A program made the translations under genes and the position numbers. Below, in pieces: positions 4,566 through 6,104 of a DNA stretch of 6,104 bases; within the stretch, counting starts at the first letter, position 1, and every line of letters begins with the position of its first letter. Under the pieces are notes generated by a model that worked only from the letters and a program-made list of their open reading frames with translations, did not search any database and had not been told where the DNA came from. This DNA comes from Euryarchaeota archaeon UBA556 (GTDB lineage: Archaea; Thermoplasmatota; Poseidoniia; Poseidoniales; Thalassarchaeaceae), in contig DADI01000050.1 in NCBI GenBank assembly GCA_002494975.1, positions 1-6,104 of the forward strand, read 5' to 3'.

Positions 4566-6104
4566 TCAAGCTACTGGTAACTTATCGTAGTCAAACCAGT
4601 GAGCAGAGCCTATAGCTGCCCATGGAGCGGATACAATATCAGTACGCTTTACGCTAATACCATTACCTTGGCCGATGATTATCATGTTCGGGTCTTCCGT
4701 CCAAAGAGCGAATGCATTACTGTACAGTTGTGTACGCTCTGCATCGTCTGTTGAAACACGAGCTGCTGTTAGATTCTCATCTAGAGCCGCATTGTGGTAA
4801 TTTGTACCATATGCGTCTCCGCCAGCATCGTGACTTGCAGCGAATGGAGTCCAGTAGTTATCTGGGTCCAGATAATCTGGAGCCCATCCACTGAATCTGA
4901 TCTCGAATGTACTAGTGTAGTACATTGTTAGATACTCAGCCCAAGGCTTTGCATCACCATCAGTTGCAACACCGATTGAACCTAATGACTGTGCAATTTG
5001 ACCAGCCATAGCAATACGGTAATCGTTACCTTCGTTAGCCATGATTCTCAGAATGTTTGGTAGGCGACATTCGTCACCATCTCTATCTCCCTCAGCAACT
5101 ACAGTTGGTGCACCTGCAACAGTTAGACTTGAACAGTCATATTGCTTGATGAATCCTGCATCTTCAAGAGTTTGCTCAGCAATGGTTAGATCGTAGCTGA
5201 ATACCTGTGATTGAGTCTCATCATACAAGAAACCATTAGGAATTGGGCCGTATACTGGAGCTAATTGTCCGCTGTATGTATCACGGCGTGCTGTATCATA
5301 ATCGAAAGCATATGCAATGGCCTTACGAACTGCAGATTGTGACATTACGTTACAATCCATTGTACCATCCATATCACAGTCATGATTTAGAACTAGAGAC
5401 GAGTTAGCATCAGTGTTGTTGCTTTCTTCACCAGCATCTAGAGCCTTTGGCATAACATTCATTGCAGATAGAGTAATTGTGAAAGATTCTCTGTATGTAC
5501 AAACGAATCCTTCCTTACCTACTACATTAGGTCCATCTTCATAATTATCACAGAACTCTGGCTCATCCTCGATGTTTAATGAACCGAAATCAGCCTCACC
5601 ATCTTGGAAAGCAAGAAGACGAGTTGAAGCTTCAGTAACTATTTGTGAAGTGAAACGGTTGATATTGAATCCACCATCTTCCCAGTACATCCAGTTAGGT
5701 GTCAGAACGATTGAAGTCTCACGAGTCCATGAATCAACAATGTAAGCACCGGTACCTGCACCAAGAGGTGCTTCGTCCATCCATCCATGACACCAGTCAT
5801 CAGATGACTCGTCTACATCAGCAGTTGCAGGATCATCAGCAGTAACTATTCTATTGGCTTCACAAAGGTCTTTGTTTACAATAGCACCAACAGTGTAAGC
5901 GATTGTAGAAATGAATCCAGCATATGGTTGCATCAAAGTTACCGAAAAGTGAGTATCATCAATCATTGTCAGACCTGACGTGTTAAAATTTTGTTCAGTA
6001 ATCCAAGAAACGTGTGAAAGTGGGCTTGCCATTTCATTCACTCTTTCCCATGAATATACAACATCTTCAGCAGTCATATGGTCACCATTACTGAAGTATA
6101 CATC
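4566..6104 (-). CDS. Family 5 extracellular solute-binding protein, DppA/OppA-like (partial, 5' end beyond right edge)
   Basis: Captures peptide-like ligands outside the cell and delivers them to DppB/DppC. 512 residues are visible; the frame is open to the right edge and begins DVYFSNGDHMTAEDVVYSWE, the typical family 5 segment about 80-110 residues into the mature protein, so the signal or lipid-anchor region is missing and the internal ATG at 6077 is not the start. Other landmarks (numbered from the first visible residue): GTGAYIVDSW (117-126), MSQSAVRKAIAYAFDYD (254-270), PVYGPIPNGF (283-292), and FSGWAPDYLDPDNYWTPF (404-421), the family's conserved GW-DYxDPDN region. The protein is strongly acidic: by hand about 81 Asp/Glu against 25 Lys/Arg. 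Eight cysteines fall in four neighbouring pairs (81/105, 185/202, 243/251, 324/346), probably disulfides. Two carry DxDG loops. Its DNA is richer in GC (about 45% in a sampled line) than the permease inserts. Ligand cannot be read; peptides are the default inference. Confidence 0.93.
   Translation of the reverse strand, partial: DVYFSNGDHMTAEDVVYSWERVNEMASPLSHVSWITEQNFNTSGLTMIDDTHFSVTLMQPYAGFISTIAYTVGAIVNKDLCEANRIVTADDPATADVDESSDDWCHGWMDEAPLGAGTGAYIVDSWTRETSIVLTPNWMYWEDGGFNINRFTSQIVTEASTRLLAFQDGEADFGSLNIEDEPEFCDNYEDGPNVVGKEGFVCTYRESFTITLSAMNVMPKALDAGEESNNTDANSSLVLNHDCDMDGTMDCNVMSQSAVRKAIAYAFDYDTARRDTYSGQLAPVYGPIPNGFLYDETQSQVFSYDLTIAEQTLEDAGFIKQYDCSSLTVAGAPTVVAEGDRDGDECRLPNILRIMANEGNDYRIAMAGQIAQSLGSIGVATDGDAKPWAEYLTMYYTSTFEIRFSGWAPDYLDPDNYWTPFAASHDAGGDAYGTNYHNAALDENLTAARVSTDDAERTQLYSNAFALWTEDPNMIIIGQGNGISVKRTDIVSAPWAAIGSAHWFDYDKLPVA

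Noticed and set aside
4712..4894. Plus-strand open frame of 60 codons
   Set aside because: Antisense to the conserved GWAPDYLDPDN region of the binding protein.

Overview
The window is filled by one operon-like set of genes on the minus strand, read from right to left. It encodes a peptide/nickel-class (Dpp/Opp) ABC importer: a family 5 extracellular substrate-binding protein cut by the right edge (4566-6104), permease DppB (3271-4407), permease DppC (1364-3274), and the ATPase DppD, cut by the left edge inside its ABC signature motif (1-1359). The three left-hand genes are tightly packed: dppB and dppC overlap by 4 bases (ATGA), and dppD starts 4 bases after the dppC stop, with its Shine-Dalgarno sequence overlapping that stop. 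No credible plus-strand gene, RNA gene, mobile element or CRISPR array is visible.

The one real intergenic stretch (4408-4565) carries regulation. Just after the binding-protein gene is a hairpin capped by a cUACGg tetraloop and followed by ten U. Next come a TATA-like AT-rich box and a perfect 8-bp inverted repeat just before dppB. This layout suggests that the binding protein is made in excess and that the membrane and ATPase genes have their own, possibly repressor-controlled, start of transcription.

The unusual part is protein architecture. The ATPase starts as an ordinary DppD (Walker A GESGCGKS, Q-loop IFQEPMTALNP, MYPHELS of the signature), but two hydrophobic blocks interrupt the nucleotide-binding fold. 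One of about 2 predicted membrane helices lies between Walker A and the Q-loop. One of about 6 lies between the Q-loop and the signature. DppC is twice normal size (636 residues). It has an extra N-terminal helix, a roughly 140-residue external domain after TM1, and a roughly 190-residue block of about 4 extra helices between TM3 and TM4. All three hydrophobic inserts keep an even helix number, and positive charge falls on the predicted cytoplasmic side. The DppC insert and the second DppD insert share an RFLxxR[S/T]I motif before a helix. This looks like an importer with an elaborated membrane layer in which the ATPase is itself a membrane protein. I know of no standard description of this form.

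The organism is uncertain. A very acidic binding protein with paired cysteines and DxDG loops, complete Shine-Dalgarno sites, a TATA-like box and moderately low GC would fit a marine planktonic archaeon (Marine Group II/III, Poseidoniia type). The hairpin-plus-U-tract terminator is more bacterial in style. The archaeal reading is an inference at about 0.55-0.6. The family assignments are from motifs read by eye. The transported substrate cannot be read from the sequence.
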